Assembly: GCA_034668825.1 (NCBI GenBank)
Contig: JAXDOR010000019.1
Location: 1 to 64,000 of the forward strand
Length of the DNA: 64,000 nt
Direction of reading: 5' to 3'
From: CANKHA01 sp034668825
GTDB lineage: Bacteria; Pseudomonadota; Alphaproteobacteria; Rhizobiales; Xanthobacteraceae
A program made the translations under genes and the position numbers. The notes below the pieces were generated by a model that did not search any database, was not told where the DNA came from, and saw only the letters and a list, made by a program, of their open reading frames with translations. Shown here piece by piece: positions 1 to 8,193 of the stretch. The number at the start of each line of letters is the position of its first letter. The stretch's first letter is position 1.

Positions 1-1
1 C

Positions 2-238
2 ATGCGCAAACTTGCCTTGATCCTGCCCCTGCTGGCGCTTCTCACCGCGTCCATCTGCTACGCCTATTATATTTGGGCAACAGACGAGGGGCCGCCGATG
101 CCGGCCAGCGGTTATGTGGCCATGGGACTTGGCGTCCTATTTTCCCTCGTGGTCGGATGCGGGTTGATGGCGCTTGTGTTCTATAGTCACCGGCATGGAT
201 ACGATGAGCGCGGCCAAGGCGGGAACAGCGGCGACTGA
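2..238 (+). CDS. Small two-helix membrane protein, unknown function
   Basis: Encodes 78 residues with two predicted membrane helices, at about residues 4-24 and 38-61, and a short hydrophilic tail rich in Gly ending NSGD. I do not recognise the family. The ATG is at the second base of the window, so I cannot test whether the true gene begins further left. Its stop codon is one base before an ATG that is in frame with the next membrane protein, which suggests joint translation of the two. Either could be a small subunit or assembly factor of a membrane complex encoded to the left, but nothing in the sequence proves this. Confidence 0.55.
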   Translation: MRKLALILPLLALLTASICYAYYIWATDEGPPMPASGYVAMGLGVLFSLVVGCGLMALVFYSHRHGYDERGQGGNSGD

Positions 239-674
239 CATGCGCCAGGCGTCAGGGAAATTGCCGCGCGTTCTGATATTCACCACCGCGGTCACCTGCG
301 GCTTATTCCTGGCACTGGCGGTCCATATCGCTCTCGAGGGCGCGGGGGCCGGGCTCACGCGTATCTGGCGCGATCTATTTCCCACCAGCACGGCTCAGCT
401 TGAATCGGCTTTGGCCTGGTGGGCTATTGGCGCTTCGGGCTGTCTCGGAGCCTGGGCGGCGATCCTGCTGCTGCGGCCATCCACCCGTTGGCCGGCGCAC
501 CGACTTTTGCGATTAAGCTTTGGCCTTGGCTTTTTTTGCCTGCTCGCCGCCGCCGGACACGCCGCTCCGGCCGGATCGATGGGAACGGCTTTAGCGGTGG
601 CAGCAAATCTTGCGGCCATGGGCCTCGGGGCTTTCATGGCTTCCTGCACCGCCCATTTTGCACTGCCGCGCTAA
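195..674 (+). CDS. Four-helix membrane protein, unknown function
   Basis: A hydrophobic protein of about 160 residues with four predicted membrane helices (TTAVTCGLFLALAVHIAL, a Trp/Ala-rich helix, a Phe/Leu/Ala helix, and a C-terminal Ala/Met helix). No family is recognised. The start is uncertain: ATGs at 195, 204 and 240 are all in frame and none has a strong ribosome site. The one at 240 directly follows the stop of the preceding gene and would give a 144-residue product, while 195 gives an N-terminal cytoplasmic stretch before the first helix. It probably shares a transcript with the upstream small membrane protein. Confidence 0.6.
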   Translation: MDTMSAAKAGTAATDMRQASGKLPRVLIFTTAVTCGLFLALAVHIALEGAGAGLTRIWRDLFPTSTAQLESALAWWAIGASGCLGAWAAILLLRPSTRWPAHRLLRLSFGLGFFCLLAAAGHAAPAGSMGTALAVAANLAAMGLGAFMASCTAHFALPR

Positions 675-702
675 GCTCGATTCGCAAGCCGGCAACGCAA
701 CA

Positions 703-730
703 GCGCACGAGCTTGCGAAAGCTCGTGCGC
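703..730. terminator. Strong hairpin between convergent genes
   Basis: A 12-bp perfect inverted repeat, GCGCACGAGCTT, with a 4-nt loop lies in the gap between the membrane protein ending at 674 (+) and the DUF892 gene ending at 756 (-). There is no clear T-run on either side, so it is either a bidirectional transcript-end hairpin or a weak terminator. Position between convergent 3' ends favours that role. Confidence 0.5.
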
Positions 731-755
731 TGGGCCTGCGATCAAGAACGAAAAA

Positions 756-1262
756 TCAGCTGGCTGCTTTGCGGTTGATCTTAGCTTCCGCGAGCGTACT
801 CAGCTTCTTGTCGGTGGCCTTCTCTTCGTCGAGATTCTTTTGCAGCAGGGCGGCGCAATCGTCGCGCCCAAGCTGCTGCGCCCATGCGACCAGCGTCCCA
901 TAGCGCGTGATCTCGTAATGCTCGACGGCCTGAGCGGCGGCGATAAGCGCTGCGTCCAGCACTTCCTTGTCATCGACCTCGCCGGCGATGTCTTCCGCTT
1001 CCTCGATGATTCCATCGATCGCGGGGCAGTCAACGCCTTTCGCCGCAACGCCGTGGAGTCTGAACACCTGGTCGAGACGCGCGATATGATTCTTGGTTTC
1101 GTCCAGATGCTTTTTAAAGCCCTGGCTCAACTCGCGGTTGGTCGCTTTTTCGATCATGTCAGGCAGCGCCTTAACGATCTGATTTTCGGCATAGTAGATG
1201 TCGCGCAGCGTGTGCACGAACAGGTCGTCCATCGTCTTGATATCTTTAGAGAACAGGCCCAT
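756..1262 (-). CDS. Ferritin-like DUF892 (YciE/YciF) stress protein
   Basis: A 168-residue protein of the DUF892 family (YciE/YciF, ferritin-like four-helix bundle). It begins MGLFSKDIKTMDDLFVHTLR, then has the family's YYAENQIVKALP stretch and acidic helices (ETKNHIARLDQVF, AVEHYEITRYGTL) that supply candidate diiron ligands (Glu/His). Members are cytosolic, non-haem proteins linked to general and oxidative stress; the reaction is unknown. An in-frame GTG/ATG extension to 1418 was rejected because the start at 1262 has a GGAAGGA ribosome site and matches the family's usual N-terminus. A candidate EcfG-type promoter lies 63-87 bp upstream. Confidence 0.92.
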   Translation of the reverse strand: MGLFSKDIKTMDDLFVHTLRDIYYAENQIVKALPDMIEKATNRELSQGFKKHLDETKNHIARLDQVFRLHGVAAKGVDCPAIDGIIEEAEDIAGEVDDKEVLDAALIAAAQAVEHYEITRYGTLVAWAQQLGRDDCAALLQKNLDEEKATDKKLSTLAEAKINRKAAS

Positions 1263-1324
1263 GGCTGGTGATCCTTCCGTTGGCTCGATAAAGGCGTGCG
1301 CCTCCCCCACCCCTATTGAGTTGC

Positions 1325-1349
1325 AACTTACAAATCGGAATACGGTTCC
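1325..1349 (-). promoter_or_regulatory. Candidate EcfG (general stress sigma) promoter
   Basis: On the minus strand GGAAC (1349-1345) is followed after 16 bases by AGTT (1328-1325). The alphaproteobacterial EcfG consensus is GGAAC-N16/17-CGTT, so three of four -10 bases match. It points at the DUF892 gene, a family often in the EcfG general stress regulon of rhizobia. It also lies immediately upstream of the end of the histidine kinase gene, so it would give DUF892 its own promoter. Confidence 0.45.
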
Positions 1350-1353
1350 TTGA

Positions 1354-3048
1354 TCAGACTGCGTCCGGCGCCGGCCGCGCGCAGGAGGCGCCGAAATTCG
1401 CCGGAAAGCGGATGACAAACTCGGTGCCGGGGTCGAGCCGATTGATCGTCACCGTGCCGCCGAACTGCCGTGCGGTCGCCATGATGACCTTGAAGCCCAA
1501 TGAACTCGGCCGGTTGATATCGACATGGCCCGGCATCCCGCGCCCGCGGTCGGCGACCCGGAGTTCGATGGCGCCGTCGTCGGCATGCTGTAGCCGGACC
1601 ATGATCGGTCCGGGTTCTTCCTGCGGATAGGCGTGCTTGACGGCGTTGGTAATCAGCTCATGCGCGAGAACCGCAAGCGAGGTCGCCTGGCTGCCGGAGA
1701 CCTCAAGCGACTCCGCAGCGCAAATAATCGTGGGCCGGCCGCTGCCGACATAAGCGCGCTCGCTTTCGCTGCAAATCATCTTCAAAAACCCGCCGAACTC
1801 CACCTCTCCGACGGTGTCGACGCTGTAAAGATGCCGATAGACGGCGCCCATCGCCAACACGCGTTCTTGCGCGCGCGCAAGCTGGTCGCGCACGGCGGGC
1901 TCTGTCGAATGCTTGCTTTGCAACACCAGCAGGCTCGACAAAATGTTCAAGCTGTTCATCACGCGATGCTGCAACTCGCGCAACAGAAAACCTTTTTGCT
2001 CCAGCAGCTGGTCCACTTTTTCCGACATGCTTGCCAGCGCCGTACTGAGCTGACCCAGCTCGGAGGATGAGCGCAACGAAGGAAACTGCGCACCGGCGTC
2101 GCCAGCCTCGCGCCGGCGCGCGGTCTCAACCATGGTCAGCACCGGACGGCGGATGAGGACATCGGCGGCATACCAGATACCGAGCACAGCCAAGCCGATG
2201 GCGATCAGGCCGAAGATGATGCTGCGCCACGCCGTCGCGCGCACGGCGGCGAGAGCGGTTTCGCGGTCGATGCCCACCGCGACAAATAAGCTGGCATGCG
2301 TCTCGCTGAGGGGCACAAATCCGACGATTTCCGCGTGGCTTTGCTCAACTTCGACAGTGAATGTATTCGCCGGAGTACTGCGCGCCCGCTCTAGCACTTG
2401 CTTACCAAGGAGGCTCGCTGCCGTCGCATCTTGCGTCGGAGTACTGAGCACCAGGGAACCTTCCCGGTCGAAGACTCTGATCCGGTGGGTGGACTGCCAT
2501 GCCCTCGCAGCGAATTCCTCGGCTATTTTTTCCGGATTGAGGATAAGCACGACCACACCATCGACGCGCCCATCCGGACTCCGGTAGGGGACAGAGATGT
2601 GGATCGAGCGCTCCCCAGTGACACGGCCGACTGTCAGCGTGCCGACTGTGAGTCTGCCGGTCTGCAGCGGCTCATAGAAGTAGATGCGATCGTGCACGTC
2701 CAAGGTGGGCGGAATCGGAATCGTCGAGCAGTGAAATTTGGCGTCGCGATCGATGAATGCCGCCTCGCGGTAGTTGGGAAGGTCGGCGATGACGGATTTG
2801 AAATAGGCGGTGCATTCCTCCTCGCGGTCGGGCACCGCCGGATGCTTCACCAGCGTCAGCATGACATCACGGCTGCCTGCCATAAGCTGGTTCAGTTCGG
2901 CGGAAACCAGGCGCGCCGCCGCCAACGCTTCGCTCTCCGTCTCATGCTCCAGGAAATTACGCCACGCATAGGTGTTGTAGGCGGTCAACGCCAAGGGCGG
3001 AACGATCGCTATAGCAACCAGTACGGAGAGCCGGAAACGCAGGCTCAT
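1354..3048 (-). CDS. Membrane sensor histidine kinase, HisKA_2 type
   Basis: A 564-residue sensor kinase. Two membrane helices (about residues 8-28 and 275-297) flank a periplasmic sensor of roughly 245 residues that looks like a double-Cache domain (DRIYFYEPLQTGRLTVG, ISVPYRSPDGRVDGVVVL). A HAMP-like linker (RPVLTMVETARRREAGD) leads to the HisKA_2 dimerisation segment with H-box LLRELQHRVMNSLNILSSLL (phospho-acceptor His361), then a HATPase_c domain with N-box AHELITNAVKHAYP (about 462-475), G1 DRGRGMP and G2 SSLGFKVIM. HisKA_2 kinases usually signal to PhyR- or CheY-like receivers; none is next to it, so it is an orphan. The gene ends about 90 bp upstream of the DUF892 stress gene, which makes a general-stress role plausible but unproven. 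Confidence 0.93.
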   Translation of the reverse strand: MSLRFRLSVLVAIAIVPPLALTAYNTYAWRNFLEHETESEALAAARLVSAELNQLMAGSRDVMLTLVKHPAVPDREEECTAYFKSVIADLPNYREAAFIDRDAKFHCSTIPIPPTLDVHDRIYFYEPLQTGRLTVGTLTVGRVTGERSIHISVPYRSPDGRVDGVVVLILNPEKIAEEFAARAWQSTHRIRVFDREGSLVLSTPTQDATAASLLGKQVLERARSTPANTFTVEVEQSHAEIVGFVPLSETHASLFVAVGIDRETALAAVRATAWRSIIFGLIAIGLAVLGIWYAADVLIRRPVLTMVETARRREAGDAGAQFPSLRSSSELGQLSTALASMSEKVDQLLEQKGFLLRELQHRVMNSLNILSSLLVLQSKHSTEPAVRDQLARAQERVLAMGAVYRHLYSVDTVGEVEFGGFLKMICSESERAYVGSGRPTIICAAESLEVSGSQATSLAVLAHELITNAVKHAYPQEEPGPIMVRLQHADDGAIELRVADRGRGMPGHVDINRPSSLGFKVIMATARQFGGTVTINRLDPGTEFVIRFPANFGASCARPAPDAV

Positions 3049-3063
3049 GATGGATAGTTGCCG

Positions 3064-4047
3064 TCACTCAAGCTTAACTCCGGCTGCTTCAATCACCTTC
3101 CGCCAACGCTCGACGTCCGCACGCATGAACGCCGAAGTGGCCTCCGGTGTTCCACCGATGGGCTCGGCGGAGAATTCGACGAAACGCCTCAATATGTCGG
3201 GGTCGCGTAGCGCTTCATTGATGTCGACGTTGATCTTGTCGACGATCTTGCGCGGCGTCTTCGCCGGCGCGACGACCGCGAACCAAGCCGACGAATCAAA
3301 GCCTGGCAGCGTCTCCGCGATTGTCGGTATGTCTGGCAGCGACGCCATGCGCTTGGGCGTGGCGACCGCCAAGAGCTTCAACTGGCCGCCCTTCACCAGC
3401 GCCAAAGAGACGCCGAGGTTGTCGAACATGGCATCAACGTTGCCGCCGACGAGATCCTGCAGTGCCGGTGCCGAGCCTTTATAGGGGATGTGCTGGAATT
3501 TCACCTTGGCCATCATCTGAAACATTTCAGAGGTCAGATGCGAGGTGGTGCCGTTACCTTGAGTGGCGTCGGTGACCCTGCCGGGATTTGCCGCTGCCGC
3601 GGCGATGAATTCGGGAACAGTCTTCGCAGTGACCTTCGGATTCACCACCAGCGAATTCGGCACCCGGCTGATGATGATAACCGGCTCGAACTGACCGGCA
3701 TCGAAGCCAAGCTTCGGATAAAGGCTTTGGTTGATCACCAGCGGTGGCGGCGGCGCGGAAAGCAACGTGTAGCCATCCGGGTCGGAATGGGAGAAAGCCT
3801 CGGTGCCGATGTTGCCGGCGGCGCCCGGTCGGTTCTCAATGACGACTGGCTGCCCCCACTTGCGCGACAGCCATTCGCCGATGACCCGCGGCATGATGTC
3901 TGCGGTACCGCCGGCGGGGAACGGTACGATGATCTTGATGGCGCGGGTGGGATAATCCTGCGCCCGGGCCGGCAGCGCTGCAATCAGCGCGGATAAAGCC
4001 AGCCCGAGGCTAAGCGCGCAGCCAAAGCGCCGCGATTTTCTTTTCAT
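3064..4047 (-). CDS. Bug-family periplasmic solute receptor (TctC type)
   Basis: A tripartite tricarboxylate transporter receptor of the Bug/TctC family, about 327 residues. A basic start MKRKSRR and hydrophobic core ending LPARA-QD form a Sec signal peptide. The mature protein opens YPTRAIKIIVPFPAGGTADI, the typical Bug ligand loop, with later hallmarks ENRPGAAGNIGTE, DPDGYTLL, FQHIPYKGSAPALQDLVGG and LPDIPTIAE. Such proteins bind carboxylates, amides or vitamins in the periplasm. No TctA or TctB membrane subunit is nearby, as is common for orphan Bug genes. An alternative ATG at 4065 also follows a G-rich ribosome site and would add six residues. Confidence 0.93.
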   Translation of the reverse strand: MKRKSRRFGCALSLGLALSALIAALPARAQDYPTRAIKIIVPFPAGGTADIMPRVIGEWLSRKWGQPVVIENRPGAAGNIGTEAFSHSDPDGYTLLSAPPPPLVINQSLYPKLGFDAGQFEPVIIISRVPNSLVVNPKVTAKTVPEFIAAAAANPGRVTDATQGNGTTSHLTSEMFQMMAKVKFQHIPYKGSAPALQDLVGGNVDAMFDNLGVSLALVKGGQLKLLAVATPKRMASLPDIPTIAETLPGFDSSAWFAVVAPAKTPRKIVDKINVDINEALRDPDILRRFVEFSAEPIGGTPEATSAFMRADVERWRKVIEAAGVKLE

Positions 4048-4241
4048 GCAGATGCCCTTGTCCATCCTCGCCCCCCTGATTTTCCGAATTAGCCTAGTCC
4101 TTCCGCCGCCCGGGTTCCAGCGCGCGACCGGGCTCCGTCGGAGAGGATACAGACAGTTCGCGCCATTGCGCGGCTATCTGCCGCAACCATGCCCTATTTG
4201 TTCAACAGAAGCTTCGCTAGCGTCAAAAATTTGGAGTCCCT

Positions 4242-4700
4242 ATGCGAAGCAACGTCGTTCGATTTTCTCTGGTGACACTGGCCTTGGCATTCACGGCGCT
4301 TTCTCCTTCCGCCTGGGCCGATCAAAATTCACGCACCGCGCTCGACGCTTTGATCGCTAGTTATGCCGCCAAGAATGGCGTTCCGGTGTCGCTTGTTCAC
4401 CGCGTCATCGTCCGCGAGAGCCGCTATAATGCGCGCGTGATCGGTCGCGGCGGTGCCATGGGCCTCATGCAGATCAAGCACGCGACGGCGCGCGGGCTGG
4501 GCTACACTGGCCCGGCTTCCGGCCTCCTCGATCCCGAGACGAATCTGAATTACGCCGTTCAATATCTCGCAGGCGCCTACCGTGTTGCCGGCGGCAACGA
4601 AAATCGCGCCGTTTCCTATTTCGCGCGCGGCTATTATTACGCGGCAAAACAACAGGGGCTCACCGTCAAAAAGGTCGCCGCGGCTATGCCCATTGATTAG
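4242..4700 (+). CDS. Periplasmic lytic transglycosylase, SLT domain
   Basis: A 152-residue secreted protein. Residues 1-26 form a Sec signal peptide ending SAWA-DQ. The rest is a compact SLT (family 1) lytic transglycosylase domain: the catalytic Glu sits in HRVIVRESRYNARV, followed by GRGGAMGLMQIKHATARGLG, the Asn-Tyr motif NLNYAVQYLAG and a C-terminal AVSYFARGYYYAAK. It would cleave the MurNAc-GlcNAc bond in peptidoglycan to give anhydromuropeptides. It is near the minimum size for the fold and has no substrate-binding accessory domain. A GGAG ribosome site precedes the ATG. Neighbours are on the opposite strand, so it is monocistronic. Confidence 0.93.
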   Translation: MRSNVVRFSLVTLALAFTALSPSAWADQNSRTALDALIASYAAKNGVPVSLVHRVIVRESRYNARVIGRGGAMGLMQIKHATARGLGYTGPASGLLDPETNLNYAVQYLAGAYRVAGGNENRAVSYFARGYYYAAKQQGLTVKKVAAAMPID

Positions 4701-4716
4701 CCATTAGGCCTGGGCG

Positions 4717-4872
4717 CTAGCGGTGCGCCACTGTGATGTCGGGCCGGTCAAAGGTGACCGGCGAAGCCTCTCGTAAGACATAAGTTGTCCGGCTGAAGCA
4801 GAGCAGCACGGCGACGAACAACGCCGCGAATACCAATCCTGCAAGAATGTTCCATCGCTCATTGTGGTGCAT
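4717..4872 (-). CDS. Single-pass small membrane protein, hypothetical
   Basis: A 51-residue ORF beginning MHHNERWNILAGLVFAALFV, with one membrane helix (about residues 9-26) followed by a polar segment ending RPDITVAHR. The start at 4872 is preceded by GGAGACGGGG, better than the in-frame extension to 4992, whose added sequence has no membrane or domain character. It converges on the transglycosylase gene with a gap of only 16 bp. Function unknown. Confidence 0.5.
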   Translation of the reverse strand: MHHNERWNILAGLVFAALFVAVLLCFSRTTYVLREASPVTFDRPDITVAHR

Positions 4873-5005
4873 GGGAACCCCGTCTCCCCGATTGATGCAC
4901 GACAATGCAGAAGCAGCGCCCGTTGTTTCCAGGCGGCCGTCGTCGAGGTTAAGGGCCGGTAGTGAATTTAGAACAGCCGGCGGCACAACCAATTTGATAC
5001 GTTCG

Positions 5006-5479
5006 CTAGAACTCCCGGCCGATCAGACGATCGAGAGAATAACGGCCGCTGCCGCCGAAAACCAAACCGATCAGCACCAGCGTCAGCAACAGGCCAACCT
5101 CGAATCCGTTAACGGTCCACAGCCAGCCTCTGGGAGCAAGGATGCCGCTGGTGATCACCGTGAGCTCGATGGCCAAGGCAAAAGCCACCGGACGGGTGAA
5201 TAGTCCGAGCAGGAGCAGAAAGGCGCCGAAGAACTCAAGGCCGGCCACGGTCCATGCCCAGGCAAGCGGCGGCTGCACACCAAGCCGCAAGATATTTCCC
5301 GCGGCAATGCGGCTGGCGCCGCCGAGAAACAGCTTGTCGATGCCGATCGGCAGAAACAGCAATCCCACCAAGACGCGGATCAACGCGTAGCTCAGAGGAG
5401 CGGTGCGGCGATAAAAGGCCGCCAGCCCCGGTATTATCAGTTTGCTTTCGTCGATAGTGGCGGCGGTCTCGTCGATCAT
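5006..5479 (-). CDS. DoxX family membrane protein (copy 1)
   Basis: A 157-residue DoxX-family protein with four predicted membrane helices: RVLVGLLFLPIGIDKLF, AGLEFFGAFLLLLGLFTRP, AFALAIELTVITSGIL and GLLLTLVLIGLVF. Conserved DoxX features are the Arg in the first helix, the LFTRPVA turn and the C-terminal GGSGRYSLDRLIGREF. DoxX proteins are inner-membrane proteins linked to terminal oxidases, thiosulfate:quinone reduction or redox stress. The start at 5479 was chosen because of the GGAGGA ribosome site; the longer reading frame overlaps the upstream DoxX gene. It lies 25 bp downstream of a second DoxX gene and is its paralogue. Confidence 0.88.
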   Translation of the reverse strand: MIDETAATIDESKLIIPGLAAFYRRTAPLSYALIRVLVGLLFLPIGIDKLFLGGASRIAAGNILRLGVQPPLAWAWTVAGLEFFGAFLLLLGLFTRPVAFALAIELTVITSGILAPRGWLWTVNGFEVGLLLTLVLIGLVFGGSGRYSLDRLIGREF

Positions 5480-5504
5480 CTGATCCTCCTGCAATCCCGA
5501 TACG

Positions 5505-5945
5505 TCAAAATTCCTTCCCGAGCCGCCGATCCAGCGAGTAATACCCGCCGCCACGGAAAATGAAGGCGATGCAGAGGCCGATAAGAAAGGCTGGATGATG
5601 CTCGGTGGCTCCTTGCATGAGCCATGACGCTCCCGGCCGCAGATGCGCCGAGGAAGCGATAACGAGCCATTCGAGCGCGAACAGCAAGGCCACCGGCCGG
5701 GTGAGCAGGCCAAGGGCAAGCATCGCCCCGCAGATCACTTCAAAGCTCCCGACCGAAGCGGGAGAAAGGCGGCCTAGATAGTCTCCCAACTCCGCGGTGG
5801 CCGCGCCGAAGAACAGCCTCTGCACACCGTGTAGCAGCAGCACTCCACCGGTGGAAAAGCGGATGAAGGCGTAAGCGAAGGGCTCGAACGGCCGATACCA
5901 CACCAAGCTCGGCACATATTTTTGCATGGGCGGCTGTTGATCCAT
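5505..5945 (-). CDS. DoxX family membrane protein (copy 2)
   Basis: A 146-residue DoxX-family protein with the same four-helix plan as its downstream neighbour: AYAFIRFSTGGVLLLHGVQR, FEVICGAMLALGLLTRPVA, LFALEWLVIASSAHL and FLIGLCIAFIFRGGGYYSLD. The C-termini of the two proteins (YSLDRRLGKEF here, YSLDRLIGREF in copy 1) show clear paralogy. AGGGGTAAGGG precedes the ATG. The pair probably form one transcript; homo- or hetero-oligomers are possible. The substrate or partner is not evident. Confidence 0.88.
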   Translation of the reverse strand: MDQQPPMQKYVPSLVWYRPFEPFAYAFIRFSTGGVLLLHGVQRLFFGAATAELGDYLGRLSPASVGSFEVICGAMLALGLLTRPVALLFALEWLVIASSAHLRPGASWLMQGATEHHPAFLIGLCIAFIFRGGGYYSLDRRLGKEF

Positions 5946-6049
5946 CCCTTACCCCTGACGGCTCTGGCAAGATGGCCTGTCAAACACCTGACTGATGCCA
6001 ATAGTCCTCACCCCTGCGCCGGAGTGTCAATCCGCCGTCAGCGTGTTGC

Positions 6050-6649
6050 CTATGCGGTCGATTGGCGCGGGTGGACGTGATCCTTGAAGTCGGCGAAATT
6101 CTTCCAACCCGGGTCGACCGGTTCGCATCCGGGCTGCGGCGCGTAGGGCGAGGGCTCGACCAGCGCAAGTTTTGGAATATAGCGCGGACAATTAGGAAAG
6201 ATCGCGTGCGCTTGCACGCGCACGATCATTTGCGCGCCGGCGGTCTCGCCCATCAGCGGATCGTCCCGGCTGATCGACGCCCTGCCCTCGACTCGCAATC
6301 GGCGCGGCTTTTCGTGCATATCGATGAACAACAAGCCAACATGCGGATTGACCAGGAGGTTGCCAAGGCTCTTGAACATGCCATTGCCATCATAGTCGGG
6401 AAAGGCAACTTCCGAGGGCCCGGTGACGCGGACGAAGCCGGGGCTGCCGCCCTTGAAGGAGCAGTCGGGATGACCTTCCGTGTCGGCGGTAGCGAGAAAG
6501 AAGTAGATGGTACTCTCAATGAAAGTCTTATCGTCGGAGGTGAATGCCGTGCGCGTGAGTTTCTCTTCCAGCCGGTCGGCAATGCGCCGGCTATCAAACT
6601 CGTCCTGCAGACGCCGGTTGCCTTCGTGATACATGATACTTTCAGTCAT
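6050..6649 (-). CDS. Pyridoxamine 5'-phosphate oxidase-like flavin-binding protein
   Basis: A 199-residue member of the split-barrel pyridoxamine-phosphate-oxidase-like family. Visible features are IYFFLATADTEGHPDCSFKG, the flavin-contacting strand SEVAFPDYDGNGMFKSLGN, HVGLLFIDMHEKPRRLRVEG and a C-terminal region ending in the tail HVHPRQSTA. These proteins bind FMN or F420 and are rarely true PNPOx; the substrate here is unknown. The start at 6649 has GGAGGGCG directly upstream; the longer form from 6664 adds five residues. The gene stands alone between DoxX (same strand) and a divergent membrane protein. Confidence 0.88.
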   Translation of the reverse strand: MTESIMYHEGNRRLQDEFDSRRIADRLEEKLTRTAFTSDDKTFIESTIYFFLATADTEGHPDCSFKGGSPGFVRVTGPSEVAFPDYDGNGMFKSLGNLLVNPHVGLLFIDMHEKPRRLRVEGRASISRDDPLMGETAGAQMIVRVQAHAIFPNCPRYIPKLALVEPSPYAPQPGCEPVDPGWKNFADFKDHVHPRQSTA

Positions 6650-6741
6650 GCGCCCTCCAGCCATTAACCGCGAGCATATTACATCGCGTCAAGCGCGCGC
6701 ATAAGATTGAACGAGGCGAAATAGGATGAGGCACTGACGGT

Positions 6742-8136
6742 ATGCACGAACGTTTATCCCTTTCCCCGATCTTCTCCGGCACGAGACGCGGAAGAATGGC
6801 TGCCTGGACGCTCGCGACGGCGGCGATGCTGCTGGCATTGCTCGCGCCGGCGCTATGGAACGGTTTCCCCCTCATCTTCCCCGATACCGGCGGCTATCTT
6901 GCGCGGCCGTTTGACGGCACGCTGGAAATGGGACGCTCCGCTTTTTATGGCGTGTTTCTCGCGCTTGGACTTCCTTTGGACTTTTGGCCGGACGTGATCG
7001 CGCAGGCAGCCCTCACGGTTTGGATGATTGTGCTCACGTTGCGTGTGCATGGTCTCGGCGGAAGGCCGCTGCTCGCGCTGGGCGTCGTAGTCTTTCTCGC
7101 GATCGGAACTGCGCTGCCCTGGTACGTGGGGCAATTGATGCCCGACGTCTTTTTTCCTCTAGCAGCGCTTGCAATTTATCTGCTCGCCTTCCGCGCGCAG
7201 GAGCTGCGAAGCTTCGAGCGGGCGGGCCTTGCGGCCGTCATCGTTCTCACCATCCCAAGCCATATGGCTCTTCTCGCACTCTGCCTCGGGCTAATCATCG
7301 TCTTGCTGTTATTGCGGCGTGTTGCGCCGCTTGCGCGCCTGCTGGCGCTTCCGCCTCCACGGCTGATGGCAGCGGGCATGGCGGTGGCCGCGGGCATCGC
7401 CCTGTGTCCCCTCTCCAATCTCGCCGTCGCCGGAAAATTCGCGTTTACGCCCGGCGGAGAAAGCTTCCTGTTCGGACGGCTGCTCGAGGACGGTATCGTG
7501 CAACGCTATCTCAAGGAGCATTGCCCCGATCCGACGCTGAAGCTGTGCGCTTATGCCGACAAGCTTCCCAACGACGCTGACGATTGGCTATGGGCCAATG
7601 ATACACTTTTTTACAAACTCGGCGGCTGGCAGGGCTTAGGCGAAGAAGAGCGCCGCATCATCGGTCGCACGCTCGTGTCTTATCCGGGCGAGCACATCGC
7701 GACCGCGATCCGCGCCGTGTTCTGGCAGTTGGTTCTATTCAGGACCGACGTCACCACCAATCCCTGGCACAACGCGCCGACGGTCTGGGTGTTCGAGCGG
7801 CTGACGCCGGACCTGCTGCCGCGATTCCGTGCGGCGCGCCAGCAGGCGGAGCCTTTTGATCTCACGCCGATTAATTTCCTGCATGTGCCGGTTGCGGCGC
7901 TGGCGATGGCAGGCCTCGCGGCAGCACTCGTGCTGCGCCGCCGCTTAAATATCTCACCGCCCGCAGCCGCGCTTTGCGCTGTCGTATTGACCGCCTTTGT
8001 CATCAACGCCGTGATTTGCGGGATATTCTCCCACCCAGGCGATCGCTATCAGAGCCGCTTGATACCGTTGGCGCCGCTGGCTTTGGTCATACTCGTGCTG
8101 GAGCGGCGGCGGGCGGGGCTGATGCTTCCCTCATAA
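6742..8136 (+). CDS. Polytopic membrane protein, GT-C-like
   Basis: A 464-residue inner-membrane protein with about ten predicted helices. After the first helix comes FPLIFPDTGGYLARPFDGTL, an Asp-bearing periplasmic loop like the catalytic first loop of GT-C glycosyltransferases. A large soluble loop (about residues 230-340, with GESFLFGRLLEDGIVQRYL) precedes the last helices, and NAVICGIFSHPGDRYQSRLI sits near the C-terminus. I do not recognise a named family; GT-C is an inference from layout. The SGNH hydrolase begins 57 bp downstream on the same strand, so the two may act together on an envelope glycan or lipid. Confidence 0.8.
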   Translation: MHERLSLSPIFSGTRRGRMAAWTLATAAMLLALLAPALWNGFPLIFPDTGGYLARPFDGTLEMGRSAFYGVFLALGLPLDFWPDVIAQAALTVWMIVLTLRVHGLGGRPLLALGVVVFLAIGTALPWYVGQLMPDVFFPLAALAIYLLAFRAQELRSFERAGLAAVIVLTIPSHMALLALCLGLIIVLLLLRRVAPLARLLALPPPRLMAAGMAVAAGIALCPLSNLAVAGKFAFTPGGESFLFGRLLEDGIVQRYLKEHCPDPTLKLCAYADKLPNDADDWLWANDTLFYKLGGWQGLGEEERRIIGRTLVSYPGEHIATAIRAVFWQLVLFRTDVTTNPWHNAPTVWVFERLTPDLLPRFRAARQQAEPFDLTPINFLHVPVAALAMAGLAAALVLRRRLNISPPAAALCAVVLTAFVINAVICGIFSHPGDRYQSRLIPLAPLALVILVLERRRAGLMLPS

Positions 8137-8193
8137 TTCCGCCGCAAGCGCGGTGCTACACCGCCGCTCAATCCAGCGGAAACATACGAAATC

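Noticed and set aside
6485..6494. GGCGGTAGCG, a full match to the ops core
   Set aside because: It lies inside the PPOx-like gene on the antisense strand with no leader or operon start; taken as a chance match and used as a caution for the ops finding.
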